A stretch of 64,000 nucleotides of DNA from Alsobacter metallidurans. GTDB lineage: Bacteria; Pseudomonadota; Alphaproteobacteria; Rhizobiales; Beijerinckiaceae. The stretch spans positions 372,001 to 436,000 of the forward strand of contig NZ_BMES01000002.1 of NCBI RefSeq assembly GCF_014636935.1, written 5' to 3'. Shown here piece by piece: positions 1-8,149 of this stretch (position 1 is its first letter; every line of letters begins with the position of its first letter). The position numbers were made by a program, and so were the translations under genes. A model generated the notes under the pieces. The model was given only the letters and a program-made list of their open reading frames with translations. It ran no database searches and was not told the origin of the DNA.

Positions 1-272
1 GTGCCAGGCTCGGATTCGTCGGCGTTGACAACGAGGTAGCTTGGGCGCCCGTCAGACACCTTGGGCATGAACGACCATTTCAGGCCGGTCGGGAAGCCCG
101 CGCCGCCGCGGCCGCGCAGGCCCGACTTCTTCATTTCGTCGACGATCCAGTCCCGGCCCTTCTCGAGCAGGAACTTGGTGCCGTCCCACGCGCCGCGCAT
201 CTGCGCGGCCTTCAGGCCGGGAGACTGGAGGCCGTAGAGGTTGGTGAAAATGCGATCGCGATCAGCCAGCAT
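1..272 (-). CDS. nuoF: NADH-quinone oxidoreductase subunit F, N-terminal part
   Basis: This is the first 90 or so codons of the 51 kDa flavoprotein of complex I; the gene runs off the left edge of the window. NuoF carries FMN, the NADH site and a 4Fe-4S cluster in the cytoplasmic arm. The protein starts [11 protein letters not shown] and contains the family-typical glycine-rich stretch [13 protein letters not shown], which belongs to the FMN/NADH region, followed by [11 protein letters not shown]. The ATG lies 6 nt after the nuoE stop, in the expected E-F order, so it is the last nuo gene visible of an operon that starts at nuoA. Truncation is only due to the window edge. Confidence 0.95.
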   Translation of the reverse strand, partial: MLADRDRIFTNLYGLQSPGLKAAQMRGAWDGTKFLLEKGRDWIVDEMKKSGLRGRGGAGFPTGLKWSFMPKVSDGRPSYLVVNADESEPG

Positions 273-278
273 GTCCGC

Positions 279-1277
279 TCACCCCTTCGCCGGTTCGTCG
301 CCGGCGGGCTTCTTGGCGTCGCCCTGGTTCGGGTTGGCCGTGTACGACGACGCCTTGTCGAGCGTGGGCGCTTTCGGGCGCGTCGACGTTGGCTCGTCGG
401 AGGTCGACTTGGTGGCGTCGCCGGCCTTGGCCTTGTCGGCGGGAGACACCGCGTCCTTGCCTTCGGCGACCCGATGCGCCGGCGTGTCCGTCACGTTGCG
501 ACCAGCCGTGTCGTCGCTGGGCTTGCCGGGCTTCGGGTTGGCGGCGGCTTCCGCCGCGATCGCCTGGTCGGAAGCAGCCTTCTTTTCGGCGGCGTCCTTT
601 TCGGCGGCGGCCGCCTTGGCCTTCGCCTCTTCTTCCTCGAAGCGCTTGCGCCACGCGCCCACGGCCGAGCCGTCATACAGCGCCGGATCGGTCAGCGTCG
701 TCACGCCGCCCTCGGGCTCGGACGTGTGCCGGCTGTTCTGCGGACCCTTCTTCACGGGCCGGCCGGCGGCCAGATCGTCGAGCAGCTTGTTGAAGCTCTC
801 GGGCGTCAGGTCCTCGTAGTAGTCGTTGTTGATCTGCACCATCGGGGCGTTGCAGCAGGCGCCAAGGCACTCGACCTCCAGCCAGGAGAACTGGCCGTCG
901 GGGGTGACGTGGCGCTGGTCGCCGATGCGGTCGTGGCAGACCTTGATGATGTCCTCGGCCCCGCGCAGGCGGCACGGCGTCGTCCCGCACAGCTGGATGA
1001 AGTGCTTCCCGACCGGCTCCAGGTTGAACATCGTGTAGAAGGTCGCGACCTCGAGCACGCGGATATACGGCATGCCGAGCATCTGGCCGACATACTCGAT
1101 CGCCGCCTTGGAGATCCAGTAGTCGTGCTGCTCCTGCGCGCGCCACAGCAGCGGGATCACGGCCGAGGCCTGCCGGCCCTCCGGATACTTCGCGATCACG
1201 CCCTGCGCCCAAGCCAGGTTCTCCGGCGTGAAGGCGAAGCTCTCGGGCTGCTCTGCGGCTAGTCTTCTGACTGACAT
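279..1277 (-). CDS. nuoE: NADH-quinone oxidoreductase subunit E with long C-terminal extension
   Basis: NuoE (24 kDa subunit) is a thioredoxin-like protein that holds the 2Fe-2S cluster N1a next to NuoF. The four ligands are visible: C97 and C102 (CGTTPC), then C137 and C141 (CLGAC). The core domain ends near residue 175. The remaining 155 or so residues are a low-complexity tail rich in Ala, Lys, Glu and Pro, with a probable coiled-coil stretch (about residues 210-245) and then a disordered Pro/Thr/Ser-rich end. Compact bacterial NuoE proteins are about 160-220 aa, so this one (332 aa) is long; similar tails are known in Rhizobiales. A GAGGAC ribosome site precedes the ATG. It lies between nuoD (48 nt upstream) and nuoF. 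Confidence 0.96.
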   Translation of the reverse strand: MSVRRLAAEQPESFAFTPENLAWAQGVIAKYPEGRQASAVIPLLWRAQEQHDYWISKAAIEYVGQMLGMPYIRVLEVATFYTMFNLEPVGKHFIQLCGTTPCRLRGAEDIIKVCHDRIGDQRHVTPDGQFSWLEVECLGACCNAPMVQINNDYYEDLTPESFNKLLDDLAAGRPVKKGPQNSRHTSEPEGGVTTLTDPALYDGSAVGAWRKRFEEEEAKAKAAAAEKDAAEKKAASDQAIAAEAAANPKPGKPSDDTAGRNVTDTPAHRVAEGKDAVSPADKAKAGDATKSTSDEPTSTRPKAPTLDKASSYTANPNQGDAKKPAGDEPAKG

Positions 1278-1325
1278 GACGTCCTCATACCCGCACGAAC
1301 CGCGCGGCGGCGCGTGCGCAAACGA

Positions 1326-2516
1326 TCACCGATCCACCTCGCCGAACACGATGTCGAGCGATCCCAAAATCGCCGACACGTCGGCCAGCATGTGGCCGCG
1401 GTTCATGTGGTCCATGGCCTGGAGATGGGCGAAGCCCGGAGCGCGGATCTTGCAGCGATATGGCTTGTTGGTGCCGTCCGCCACCAGATAGACGCCGAAC
1501 TCGCCCTTGGGCGCCTCAACGGCGGCGTAGATCTCGCCCTCGGGCACCCGGAAGCCTTCGGTGTAGAGCTTGAAGTGATGGATCAGCGCTTCCATGGAGC
1601 GCTTCATCTCGCCGCGCTTGGGCGGCGCGATCTTGCCGTCCAGCGTCGCGATGGGCCCCTGCCCGGCCGGCTCGCGCAGCTTGGCGACGCACTGCTTCAT
1701 GATGCGCACGGACTGGCGCATCTCTTCCATGCGGATCACCTGGCGATCGTAGTTGTCGCCGTTGCGCCCGACCGGGATGTCGAACTCCATCTCCTCGTAG
1801 CACTCGTAGGGCTGCGCCTTGCGCAGGTCCCACGCGGCGCCCGAGCCGCGCACCATGACGCCCGAGAAGCCCCAGGCCCAGCACTCGTCCAGCGTGACGA
1901 CGCCGATGTCGACGTTGCGCTGCTTGAAGATGCGGTTGCCGATGAACAGCGCGTCGAGATCGTCGAGCACCTTCAGAAACGGATCGCAGAACGCCTCGAT
2001 GTCGTCGACCAGCTCCGGCGGCAGGTCGGCATGGACGCCGCCCGGCCGGAAATAGGCCGCATGCATGCGCGACCCGGAGGCGCGCTCGTAGAAGATCATC
2101 AGCTTCTCGCGCTCCTCGAAGCCCCACAGCGGCGGGGTGAGCGCGCCCACGTCCATGGCCTGCGTGGTGACATTGAGAAGATGCGACAGGAGCCGCCCAA
2201 TTTCCGAGTAGAGCACCCGGATGAGCTGCGCGCGGCGCGGGACCGTTATGCCAAGGAGCTTCTCCACCGCCAGGCAGAAGGCGTGCTCCTGGTTCATCGG
2301 CGCGACGTAGTCGAGCCGGTCGAAATACGGGACCGACTGCAGGTAAGTCTTGGACTCGATCAGCTTCTCGGTGCCGCGATGCAGCAGCCCGATATGCGGG
2401 TCGACGCGCTCGACCACTTCGCCGTCGAGTTCCAGCACAAGGCGCAGCACGCCGTGCGCGGCCGGATGCTGCGGCCCGAAGTTGATCGAGAAGTTGCGGA
2501 TGGCGGTTTCAGTCAT
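1326..2516 (-). CDS. nuoD: NADH-quinone oxidoreductase subunit D
   Basis: This is the 49 kDa subunit of complex I, which together with NuoB forms the quinone-binding cavity; it is related to the large subunit of NiFe hydrogenases. The 396-residue length is normal. The N-terminus holds [14 protein letters not shown] and [12 protein letters not shown], and the C-terminus holds [11 protein letters not shown], all hallmarks of the family. The gene is separate from nuoC, as in alphaproteobacteria, and unlike the fused nuoCD of enterobacteria. It starts 11 nt after the nuoC stop. Confidence 0.97.
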   Translation of the reverse strand: MTETAIRNFSINFGPQHPAAHGVLRLVLELDGEVVERVDPHIGLLHRGTEKLIESKTYLQSVPYFDRLDYVAPMNQEHAFCLAVEKLLGITVPRRAQLIRVLYSEIGRLLSHLLNVTTQAMDVGALTPPLWGFEEREKLMIFYERASGSRMHAAYFRPGGVHADLPPELVDDIEAFCDPFLKVLDDLDALFIGNRIFKQRNVDIGVVTLDECWAWGFSGVMVRGSGAAWDLRKAQPYECYEEMEFDIPVGRNGDNYDRQVIRMEEMRQSVRIMKQCVAKLREPAGQGPIATLDGKIAPPKRGEMKRSMEALIHHFKLYTEGFRVPEGEIYAAVEAPKGEFGVYLVADGTNKPYRCKIRAPGFAHLQAMDHMNRGHMLADVSAILGSLDIVFGEVDR

Positions 2517-2527
2517 GACCTATCGCC

Positions 2528-3142
2528 TCACGCCTTGGCCTTTTCGTCGCCCGGGAGCACGTAGTCGGCGCCCTCCCACGGCGACAGGAAGTCGAAGCTG
2601 CGGAATTCCTGCGTGAGCTTGACGGGCTCGTACACCACGCGCTTCTGCTCTTCGTCCCAACGAACCTCCACGAAACCGGTGGTCGGGAAGTCCTTGCGCA
2701 GCGGATGCCCCTCGAACCCGTAGTCGGTGAGGATGCGGCGCAAGTCGGGATGGCCGGAGAACAATATGCCGTAGAGGTCGTAGGCCTCGCGCTCGAACCA
2801 GTTCGAGGCCGGGAAGACCTCGATCGTGGATGGCACAGGCGTCACCTCGTCCGTCTGCACCTTGACGCGCACGCGCGTGTTCAGCCGCGGGGACAGCAGG
2901 TGGTAGACGACGTCAAAGCGCTTTTCGCGCGCCGGATAGTCGACGCCGCAAAGGTCGATGAAGCAGATGAAGCCGAATTGCGGGTCCTCGCGCAGCCGGC
3001 GCAGCACCGAGACGATCTGCGAGGCCTCGGCCTCAATCGACAGGTCGCCGAACGACACGCTCGTCCCAGTCACCGCGCCGGGAAGCGCGCCCTGAATGGC
3101 GTCGCCAAGCTGTTTCAGCGTCTCGTCCGTATGGACTGGCAT
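2528..3142 (-). CDS. nuoC: NADH-quinone oxidoreductase subunit C
   Basis: This is the 30 kDa subunit of the complex I peripheral arm, 204 residues with the start chosen here ([13 protein letters not shown]). The frame stays open upstream to about 3403, but that extension is Arg/Ala-rich, overlaps nuoB antisense-like sequence and has no family similarity, so I reject it. The diagnostic block [40 protein letters not shown] (given here only as landmarks [16 protein letters not shown]) is present near residues 120-165. It sits in the usual B-C-D order, with a 94 nt gap to nuoB. Confidence 0.96.
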   Translation of the reverse strand: MPVHTDETLKQLGDAIQGALPGAVTGTSVSFGDLSIEAEASQIVSVLRRLREDPQFGFICFIDLCGVDYPAREKRFDVVYHLLSPRLNTRVRVKVQTDEVTPVPSTIEVFPASNWFEREAYDLYGILFSGHPDLRRILTDYGFEGHPLRKDFPTTGFVEVRWDEEQKRVVYEPVKLTQEFRSFDFLSPWEGADYVLPGDEKAKA

Positions 3143-3236
3143 GAGAACTGGCTTTCTTCGGTCAGTTTGCGCGGGAGCCGCGCTTGGAATTCGGACAGGC
3201 CGGGCAGGAAACGAACGGGCCGCGGCCCGCTCGCGC

Positions 3237-3821
3237 TTAGCGTTCGATGGTGCCGGTGCGGCGGATCTTTTTTTGCAGCAGCAGCACGCCGTAGAGCAGC
3301 GCCTCGGCGGTGGGCGGGCAGCCCGGCACGTAGACGTCGATCGGCACGATGCGGTCGCAGCCGCGGACCACAGAATAGGAGTAATGGTAGTAGCCGCCGC
3401 CATTGGCGCAGCTGCCCATCGAGATCACGTAGCGCGGCTCCGGCATCTGGTCGTAGACCTTGCGCAGCGCGGGAGCCATCTTGTTGGTCAGCGTGCCGGC
3501 CACGATCATGACGTCCGACTGGCGCGGCGAGGCGCGCGGCGCGAAGCCGAAGCGCTCCACGTCGTAGCGCGGCATCGACATCTGCATCATCTCGACAGCG
3601 CAGCAGGCGAGACCAAACGTCATCCACATCAGCGAGCCCGTTCGGGCCCACTGGATGAGATCATCCGTGGCGGTGACGATGAAACCCTTGTCTGCGAGCT
3701 CGGCGTTCACGTCCGAGAAGAACGGATCATTGTGCCCGACCGGCTTGCCGGTGTTGGGATCAATGATGCCCTTCGGGGCCGGAGCGACGAGAGCGCCCTC
3801 GTTGGTGAGGGTCAATCCCAT
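3237..3821 (-). CDS. nuoB: NADH-quinone oxidoreductase subunit B
   Basis: This 194-residue PSST subunit carries 4Fe-4S cluster N2, the last centre before quinone. The ligands are visible: the adjacent pair C73-C74 ([10 protein letters not shown]), C138 (GSCANGGG) and C168 (VPGCPP). The start MGLTLTNEG was chosen because the open frame upstream is only antisense-type sequence. The ATG lies inside the last codons of nuoA (10 nt overlap), so the two are probably translationally coupled. The N-terminal 35 residues are an alphaproteobacterial-style extension ahead of the conserved core. Confidence 0.97.
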   Translation of the reverse strand: MGLTLTNEGALVAPAPKGIIDPNTGKPVGHNDPFFSDVNAELADKGFIVTATDDLIQWARTGSLMWMTFGLACCAVEMMQMSMPRYDVERFGFAPRASPRQSDVMIVAGTLTNKMAPALRKVYDQMPEPRYVISMGSCANGGGYYHYSYSVVRGCDRIVPIDVYVPGCPPTAEALLYGVLLLQKKIRRTGTIER

Positions 3822-4177
3822 TCCAGGGCTCCTTTTCTCCACTCGTAGACGAAGCCGATCGTGAGGACGCCGAGGAAGATCATCATCGACCAGAAACCGA
3901 ACAGCCCAACTTCCCGGAAGGCGACCGCCCACGGGAACAGGAACGCCACCTCCAGGTCGAAGATGATGAACAGGATCGACACGAGGTAGAACCGTACGTC
4001 GAACTTCATGCGGGCGTCGTCGAACGCGTTGAAGCCGCACTCGTAGGCCGACAGCTTCTCGGGATCCGGGTTCTGGTAGGCGATAATGAAGGGCGCCACG
4101 AGCAGCGCCCCGGCGATCACCAGCGACACGCCGATGAACAGCACGAGCGGCAGATATTCGACCAGATAGGCGGGCAT
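3812..4177 (-). CDS. nuoA: NADH-quinone oxidoreductase subunit A
   Basis: This 121-residue membrane subunit of complex I has three hydrophobic helices (about residues 8-30, 62-82 and 92-113). The family signature [12 protein letters not shown] lies in the loop between helices 1 and 2. The start [10 protein letters not shown] gives a protein of normal size; earlier in-frame codons add sequence with no similarity. It is the first gene of the visible nuo operon, so its promoter should lie in 4178-4471. Confidence 0.96.
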   Translation of the reverse strand: MPAYLVEYLPLVLFIGVSLVIAGALLVAPFIIAYQNPDPEKLSAYECGFNAFDDARMKFDVRFYLVSILFIIFDLEVAFLFPWAVAFREVGLFGFWSMMIFLGVLTIGFVYEWRKGALEWD

Positions 4178-4471
4178 GGCGTCTCCGCGCGGGCGGCGAA
4201 ACTCGAACGATATTCCCGAAAGCCGGACGGCTTTTAGGGGTCGACGCAACCACAAGAGGTCGGGCGGGTCGTAAAATCGCCGAAGATCAGCGTCCCGCCC
4301 CTCCAAGGAGGGTCGCGCGGAGGCTTATCGCAGCGCATCGGGAACCGCAAGACACAAGGGGGTCGCACCGGCTTCGCCGTTGGTCGCGACTGCGACGGGA
4401 GCGCAATCGACCTCGACCGAGAACCCCCGATCCGTATAGTTGCGTCGGCAACCAACGGGAAATGCTCAGTT
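4178..4471. other. Intergenic region between nuoA and the divergent SDR gene
   Basis: This 294 nt stretch has no convincing gene. Because the genes on either side point outward, it must hold the promoter of the nuo operon (minus) and of the dehydrogenase (plus). I could not assign clear -35/-10 boxes. A short self-complementary run CCCTCC-AA-GGAGGG sits at 4299-4312, but its two-base loop makes it a poor hairpin. Confidence 0.5.
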
Positions 4472-5227
4472 ATGTCCAACACCATCGATCTTCAAGGCCG
4501 CGCGGCGGCCGTCACCGGAGGCGCGCAGGGCATCGGCTACGCGGTGGCCGCCCGGTTGCTCGAATCAGGCGCCTTGGTGGCGTTGTGGGATCGGGACGAA
4601 GCGCTTCTCGCCGAAGCCGCCTCCTCTCTGGCCGACAAGGGCCGGCTGATCACGGTCGCGTACGAGCAAACCGACCCGGATTCCTGCCTTGCGGCGGCCC
4701 GCAAGACCGAGGCCGAGTTCGGACGGCTCGACATTCTGGTGAACAACGCCGGCATCGCGGGCCAGAATGCGCCCGTGGCCGACTACCCGATCGAAGAGTG
4801 GCGCCGCGTCATCGACATCGACCTCAACGGCGTCTTCTACTGCTGCAGGGCCGTGACGCCCGGCATGGTGGCGCGCGGCTATGGGCGCATCGTCAACGTG
4901 GCGTCCATCGCCGGAAAGGAAGGCAACCCCAATGCGTCCGCGTATTCGGCCGCCAAGGCGGGCGTGATCGCGCTCACGAAGTCCCTCGGCAAGGAACTCG
5001 CCTCCCACGACATCGCGGTGAACTGCGTGACCCCGGCCGCCGCCAAGACGCGCATATTCGACCAGATGAAGCAGGAGCATATCGACTACATGCTCTCGCG
5101 CATCCCGCGCGGCCGGTTCCTGATGGTCGACGAAGCAGCCGCAATGATCGCCTGGCTCGTATCGCCGGACAATTCTTTCACCACCGGCGCCGTGTTCGAC
5201 CTCTCGGGCGGACGCGCGACCTACTGA
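4472..5227 (+). CDS. SDR family NAD(P)-dependent dehydrogenase
   Basis: A 251-residue classical short-chain dehydrogenase/reductase of unknown substrate. The nucleotide motif TGGAQGIG is at 15-22, and D40 at the end of the second strand favours NAD over NADP. NNAG is at 91-94, and the catalytic residues are about S145, Y158 and K162 (YSAAK). The C-terminus ends SGGRATY, shared with a second SDR at 57704-58462, so the two look like paralogues; that ending is common among sugar and sugar-acid dehydrogenases of this family. The start MSNTIDLQGR fits the family, though the ribosome site is weak. It is monocistronic and convergent with the receiver gene (2 nt gap). Confidence 0.9.
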   Translation: MSNTIDLQGRAAAVTGGAQGIGYAVAARLLESGALVALWDRDEALLAEAASSLADKGRLITVAYEQTDPDSCLAAARKTEAEFGRLDILVNNAGIAGQNAPVADYPIEEWRRVIDIDLNGVFYCCRAVTPGMVARGYGRIVNVASIAGKEGNPNASAYSAAKAGVIALTKSLGKELASHDIAVNCVTPAAAKTRIFDQMKQEHIDYMLSRIPRGRFLMVDEAAAMIAWLVSPDNSFTTGAVFDLSGGRATY

Positions 5228-5229
5228 GC

Positions 5230-5763
5230 TCAGCCGGCGGCCGCAGCGGCTTCCCAGGAGTCATGCTGCGGCCCTTCCTCGACCGGCGCCGGAGCCGGGT
5301 TCAGCAGCATGCTCTGCGACCGCACGATCTTGGGCGCGATCCGCTCATCCATCTGCGGCTGGTTCTGATCGTCAAAGAAGTGGCCGATGCGCTCCCATAG
5401 CATCTTGGGCGAAAACGGCTTGCGCAGCACGTGGTAGACCTGCCTCTCGGCCGCCGAATCCACCACCCGGCGCGTGGGTCGCTCCGTGGTGACGATCACT
5501 GGCACGCTCGTTTCACGCACCCGCGTCGGATCGCGCAAGATGTCCAGGATCTCGACTGTAGAGAACTCCGGAAGCTCCCACTGCATGATGATCAGGCCGG
5601 GCTTGATCTCGCCCAGCCGCTCCAGCGCTTCGTAGCCGGTCGAAGCCTCGACAACCTGCCGCATGCCGACTGACATCAACATGTTCCTGACGATCCGGCG
5701 AACGAACGGGCTTTCGTCCGCGACGAGCACAGTGACGCTGGCATACAGCGGAGCCTTGATCAT
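5230..5763 (-). CDS. Atypical (pseudo-)receiver domain protein
   Basis: A 177-residue single-domain receiver with no DNA-binding domain. The CheY fold is recognisable: acidic pair D16-E17 (VLVADES), a Thr at about 92 (IVTTE) and K115 (LRKPF). The position of the phosphoacceptor aspartate is Gln61 (IIMQWELPE, codon CAG) where the family has D. It therefore probably cannot be phosphorylated in the usual way and may act by binding a partner. The last 45 residues are an Ala/Pro-rich tail. I start at MIKAPLYAS; an in-frame start 10 codons upstream would begin inside the inverted repeat at 5792-5816. No kinase gene is adjacent. Confidence 0.85.
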   Translation of the reverse strand: MIKAPLYASVTVLVADESPFVRRIVRNMLMSVGMRQVVEASTGYEALERLGEIKPGLIIMQWELPEFSTVEILDILRDPTRVRETSVPVIVTTERPTRRVVDSAAERQVYHVLRKPFSPKMLWERIGHFFDDQNQPQMDERIAPKIVRSQSMLLNPAPAPVEEGPQHDSWEAAAAAG

Positions 5764-5791
5764 CTCGACGCACCAAACCCTAACTCGACAC

Positions 5792-5816
5792 ACGCTTCAC
5801 ACTAGATGTGAAGCGT
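5792..5816. promoter_or_regulatory. Perfect 10-bp inverted repeat upstream of the pseudo-receiver gene
   Basis: The sequence is ACGCTTCACA-N5-TGTGAAGCGT, with fully complementary arms. It ends 28 nt before the chosen start codon of the pseudo-receiver gene, a position that fits either a repressor operator or a 5' UTR hairpin. No run of T follows on either strand, so it is not an obvious intrinsic terminator. The protein or RNA role is unknown. Confidence 0.6.
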
Positions 5817-5906
5817 TGAGGATTCAGTAAACGCCTGCCAGAGGCCCAAAAATACAGCGCCAGGTTGCGCGAAATAAGGTACTTTACTTTGAGTTGCTAA
5901 ATCAAA

Positions 5907-6941
5907 TTAGAAGCTCAACTGCACCTTCATCGCCCGGGTGCGATCGCCGGCAAGGTCAAACGCTTCAACTGCCGATTGGAACGGCAACGTTGCGCTGATC
6001 AGCGGCTTCACGTCGATCAGGCCGGCGCCCATGAGGCGCACCGCCAGCTCGAACTCATGGTCGAACCGGAAGGTGCCGCGCAACTGCAGCTCCTTCGCCA
6101 CGATGGTGTTGATAGGCAGGCTCATGTCGCCGCCGAGCCCGACCTGCACGATCACGGCTCCCGGGCGCAGGATGTCGAGCGCGCCGACAAGCGCCGGCTG
6201 GGCTCCCGACGCCTCGAACAGCACGTCGAACGTTCCCTTGTTGGCCTTGAACGGCTCGAGTTCATGGCCTTCTCGCGCAACGTTAACGGTGCGGGAGGCG
6301 CCCAGCGAGCGGGCGAGCTCCAGCGGTTTGTCGGCCATGTCGGTGACGAGGATTTCGGACGCGCCGCCGAGGCGCGCGACCAGCAGGCACAGTGCGCCGA
6401 TGGGCCCCGCGCCTGTGATGAGCACACGCTTGCCGAGCAGCGGCCCGGCCTGGACGCCAGCGTGCAGGCACACCGCGAGCGGCTCCGCCATTGCGGCTTC
6501 GCCGAGGCTGACCGAGTCGGCCACCGGCACGGCCTGGGAAGCGTCGATCGTCACATATTCACGGAAGCCGCCCTGCACGTGCGGAAACCGCATGGCGCTG
6601 CCCATGAAGCGCATGTCGGTGCAGTGCTGCCGCATGCCGCGCTGGCAGTAGTCGCAACGGCCGCAAGGCCGGCTGGGGTTCACGGCCACGCGCGCGCCGA
6701 TCGCCAGGTGCGAAACGCCCTCCCCCAGTTCGGCGACGACGCCCGAAATCTCATGGCCGAGCGCCATGGGCTCCTTGACGCGCACCAAGCCGAACCCGCC
6801 GTGATGATAATAATGGAGGTCCGACCCGCAGATGCCGCCGGCCTTGATGGCCACGCGCACCTCGTTGGGGCCGGGCGCCGGCGCCTCGGCGATCGAGTCC
6901 ACCCGCAGGTCCATGGGCGCATGAATGACGACGGCGCGCAT
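5907..6941 (-). CDS. Zinc-dependent alcohol dehydrogenase, L-idonate 5-dehydrogenase-like
   Basis: A 344-residue medium-chain dehydrogenase with NAD(P)-dependent polyol or sugar-acid oxidation as the expected reaction. The catalytic zinc region GICGSDLHYYHHGG and GHE are near the N-terminus, and the structural-zinc cysteines follow in CGRCDYCQRGMRQHC. The Rossmann motif is GAGPIGALC. Length and the GSDLHYYHHGG block match L-idonate 5-dehydrogenase (IdnD) better than threonine or sorbitol dehydrogenase, but the substrate is inferred only. Start MRAVVIHAP is chosen over one 8 codons upstream. It is separate from its neighbours, with 113 nt to the receiver dyad side and 92 nt to the amidase-family gene. 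Confidence 0.85.
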   Translation of the reverse strand: MRAVVIHAPMDLRVDSIAEAPAPGPNEVRVAIKAGGICGSDLHYYHHGGFGLVRVKEPMALGHEISGVVAELGEGVSHLAIGARVAVNPSRPCGRCDYCQRGMRQHCTDMRFMGSAMRFPHVQGGFREYVTIDASQAVPVADSVSLGEAAMAEPLAVCLHAGVQAGPLLGKRVLITGAGPIGALCLLVARLGGASEILVTDMADKPLELARSLGASRTVNVAREGHELEPFKANKGTFDVLFEASGAQPALVGALDILRPGAVIVQVGLGGDMSLPINTIVAKELQLRGTFRFDHEFELAVRLMGAGLIDVKPLISATLPFQSAVEAFDLAGDRTRAMKVQLSF

Positions 6942-7033
6942 CTGATCTCTCCTGAACGGCCCCAAGGTGGCGGGCGGTGTTTGACGTCATCTAAACCGGT
7001 TTGCAAGGCGACGGTGAGGAGAAAAGCCGTGCG

Positions 7034-7981
7034 TCAGCTCGCCCTCGCCTCGACCAGCGCCTTGTCGATCATGCAGTGAACGCCTTTGTGCTGGTTCACG
7101 GTTTGGGTGATGCGCAGGTCCGCCGCGAGGCTGCACAACGCATAGGCCTGCTCGCGCGTGATCCCCGTGCGGTCGACGATCCAGGCGATCATGTCGCGCA
7201 GCGCCTTCTCGGCGCAGCGGTCGAGGTCGGGATCCATGCCGAACGTCATCAGGCGCGTCGGTGTTTCGGCGCGCGGATAGGTCCAGCCGAGATCCTTGCG
7301 CAAATGCAGTTCGAGCGTCCCTTGGAGCGCGGTCTCGATGGCCGTGACATTGACCTCGCCATCGCCCTGAACGCCGTGCCCATCTCCACACGAGAACATG
7401 GCTCCATCCACGAAGACCGGGAGATAAAGCGTCGAGCCTGCGACCAGCTCCTTGTTGTCCAGATTACCCCCGAAGGCGCGCGGGATGATGGACGTGCAAC
7501 GGCCCCATTCCGGCGGCGGCGCGACGCCCATGACGCCGAAGAAGGGCTTCAGCGGGATATCCAGCCCCCAGGGCAGCCGCCCGACCATGCGCTCCGCGTC
7601 GAGCGGGATGTTCATGTAGTGATAGGCGGGAAAGTCATCCGGCAACGTGCCCGAGAGCGGCCGGTTGTAGTTGAAGCCCCAATCCTGCCGGAGCTGGACG
7701 TCGAGGATCCGGACTTCCAGCACGTCGCCGACCTTGGCGCCCTGCACGGCGATCGGACCGGTTATGATGTGCCCTGACGTCGGGCCCGTCTGCGCCGCGT
7801 GTAGGGCGAGAAGCTCAGGCGGTACGTGGAAGCCGGTCGGCGGCAACACGTCCGGCCCGCCGCTGAGGCTGTCCACTGTCACGCGGTCGCCGCTCGCGAT
7901 GGTAAGGACCGGCGCGTTGCGGGCGTCGAACCATCCCCAGCAGCAGGTTTCGAGCGATGCGTGGAGCGTGTGGTCGGTCAT
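7034..7981 (-). CDS. Acetamidase/formamidase family protein
   Basis: A 315-residue member of the FmdA/AmdA family, which hydrolyses short amides to ammonia and an acid. Conserved features are HIITGPIAVQGAKVGD near residues 65-80, the block NRPLSGTLPDD, and the glycine/His-rich MFSCGDGHGVQGDGE near residue 195-205, which is the family's best-known motif. The start MTDHTLHASLE follows AGAGGGACCGCCG, a good ribosome site; a start further upstream is possible. It is divergent from the oligopeptide importer at 8150, with 168 nt between them, so the amide substrate could be related to the imported compound, but this is only inference. Confidence 0.88.
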   Translation of the reverse strand: MTDHTLHASLETCCWGWFDARNAPVLTIASGDRVTVDSLSGGPDVLPPTGFHVPPELLALHAAQTGPTSGHIITGPIAVQGAKVGDVLEVRILDVQLRQDWGFNYNRPLSGTLPDDFPAYHYMNIPLDAERMVGRLPWGLDIPLKPFFGVMGVAPPPEWGRCTSIIPRAFGGNLDNKELVAGSTLYLPVFVDGAMFSCGDGHGVQGDGEVNVTAIETALQGTLELHLRKDLGWTYPRAETPTRLMTFGMDPDLDRCAEKALRDMIAWIVDRTGITREQAYALCSLAADLRITQTVNQHKGVHCMIDKALVEARAS

Positions 7982-8149
7982 CGGCGGTCCCTCTTGATGG
8001 AGCGGGATCATGCAGCCGCTCCCGACCAGGGTCGAGCCCTGCGGGAGCAGAACAGGTCCGCAAATGCCCTGCACGCGGAAGTCGTTTTTGACAGTGTCGC
8101 AACGGCTTGCATAATCCAGGCTTCAATGGGCGATACGGGGACATTTCTG

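Noticed and set aside
3143-3403. An N-terminally extended nuoC starting near 3403
   Set aside because: The extra 87 residues are Arg/Ala/Pro-rich, overlap nuoB in another frame and match nothing in Nuo[14 protein letters not shown] is the natural start.
4299-4312. CCCTCC-AA-GGAGGG as a hairpin or terminator
   Set aside because: A two-base loop is too tight for a stable RNA hairpin and there is no T run; it may simply be a ribosome-site-like purine run and its complement.
4234-4485. An 83-residue minus-strand open frame in the nuoA-SDR gap
   Set aside because: Arg/Pro/Ser-rich, no ribosome site, no family pattern, and it overlaps the SDR start.
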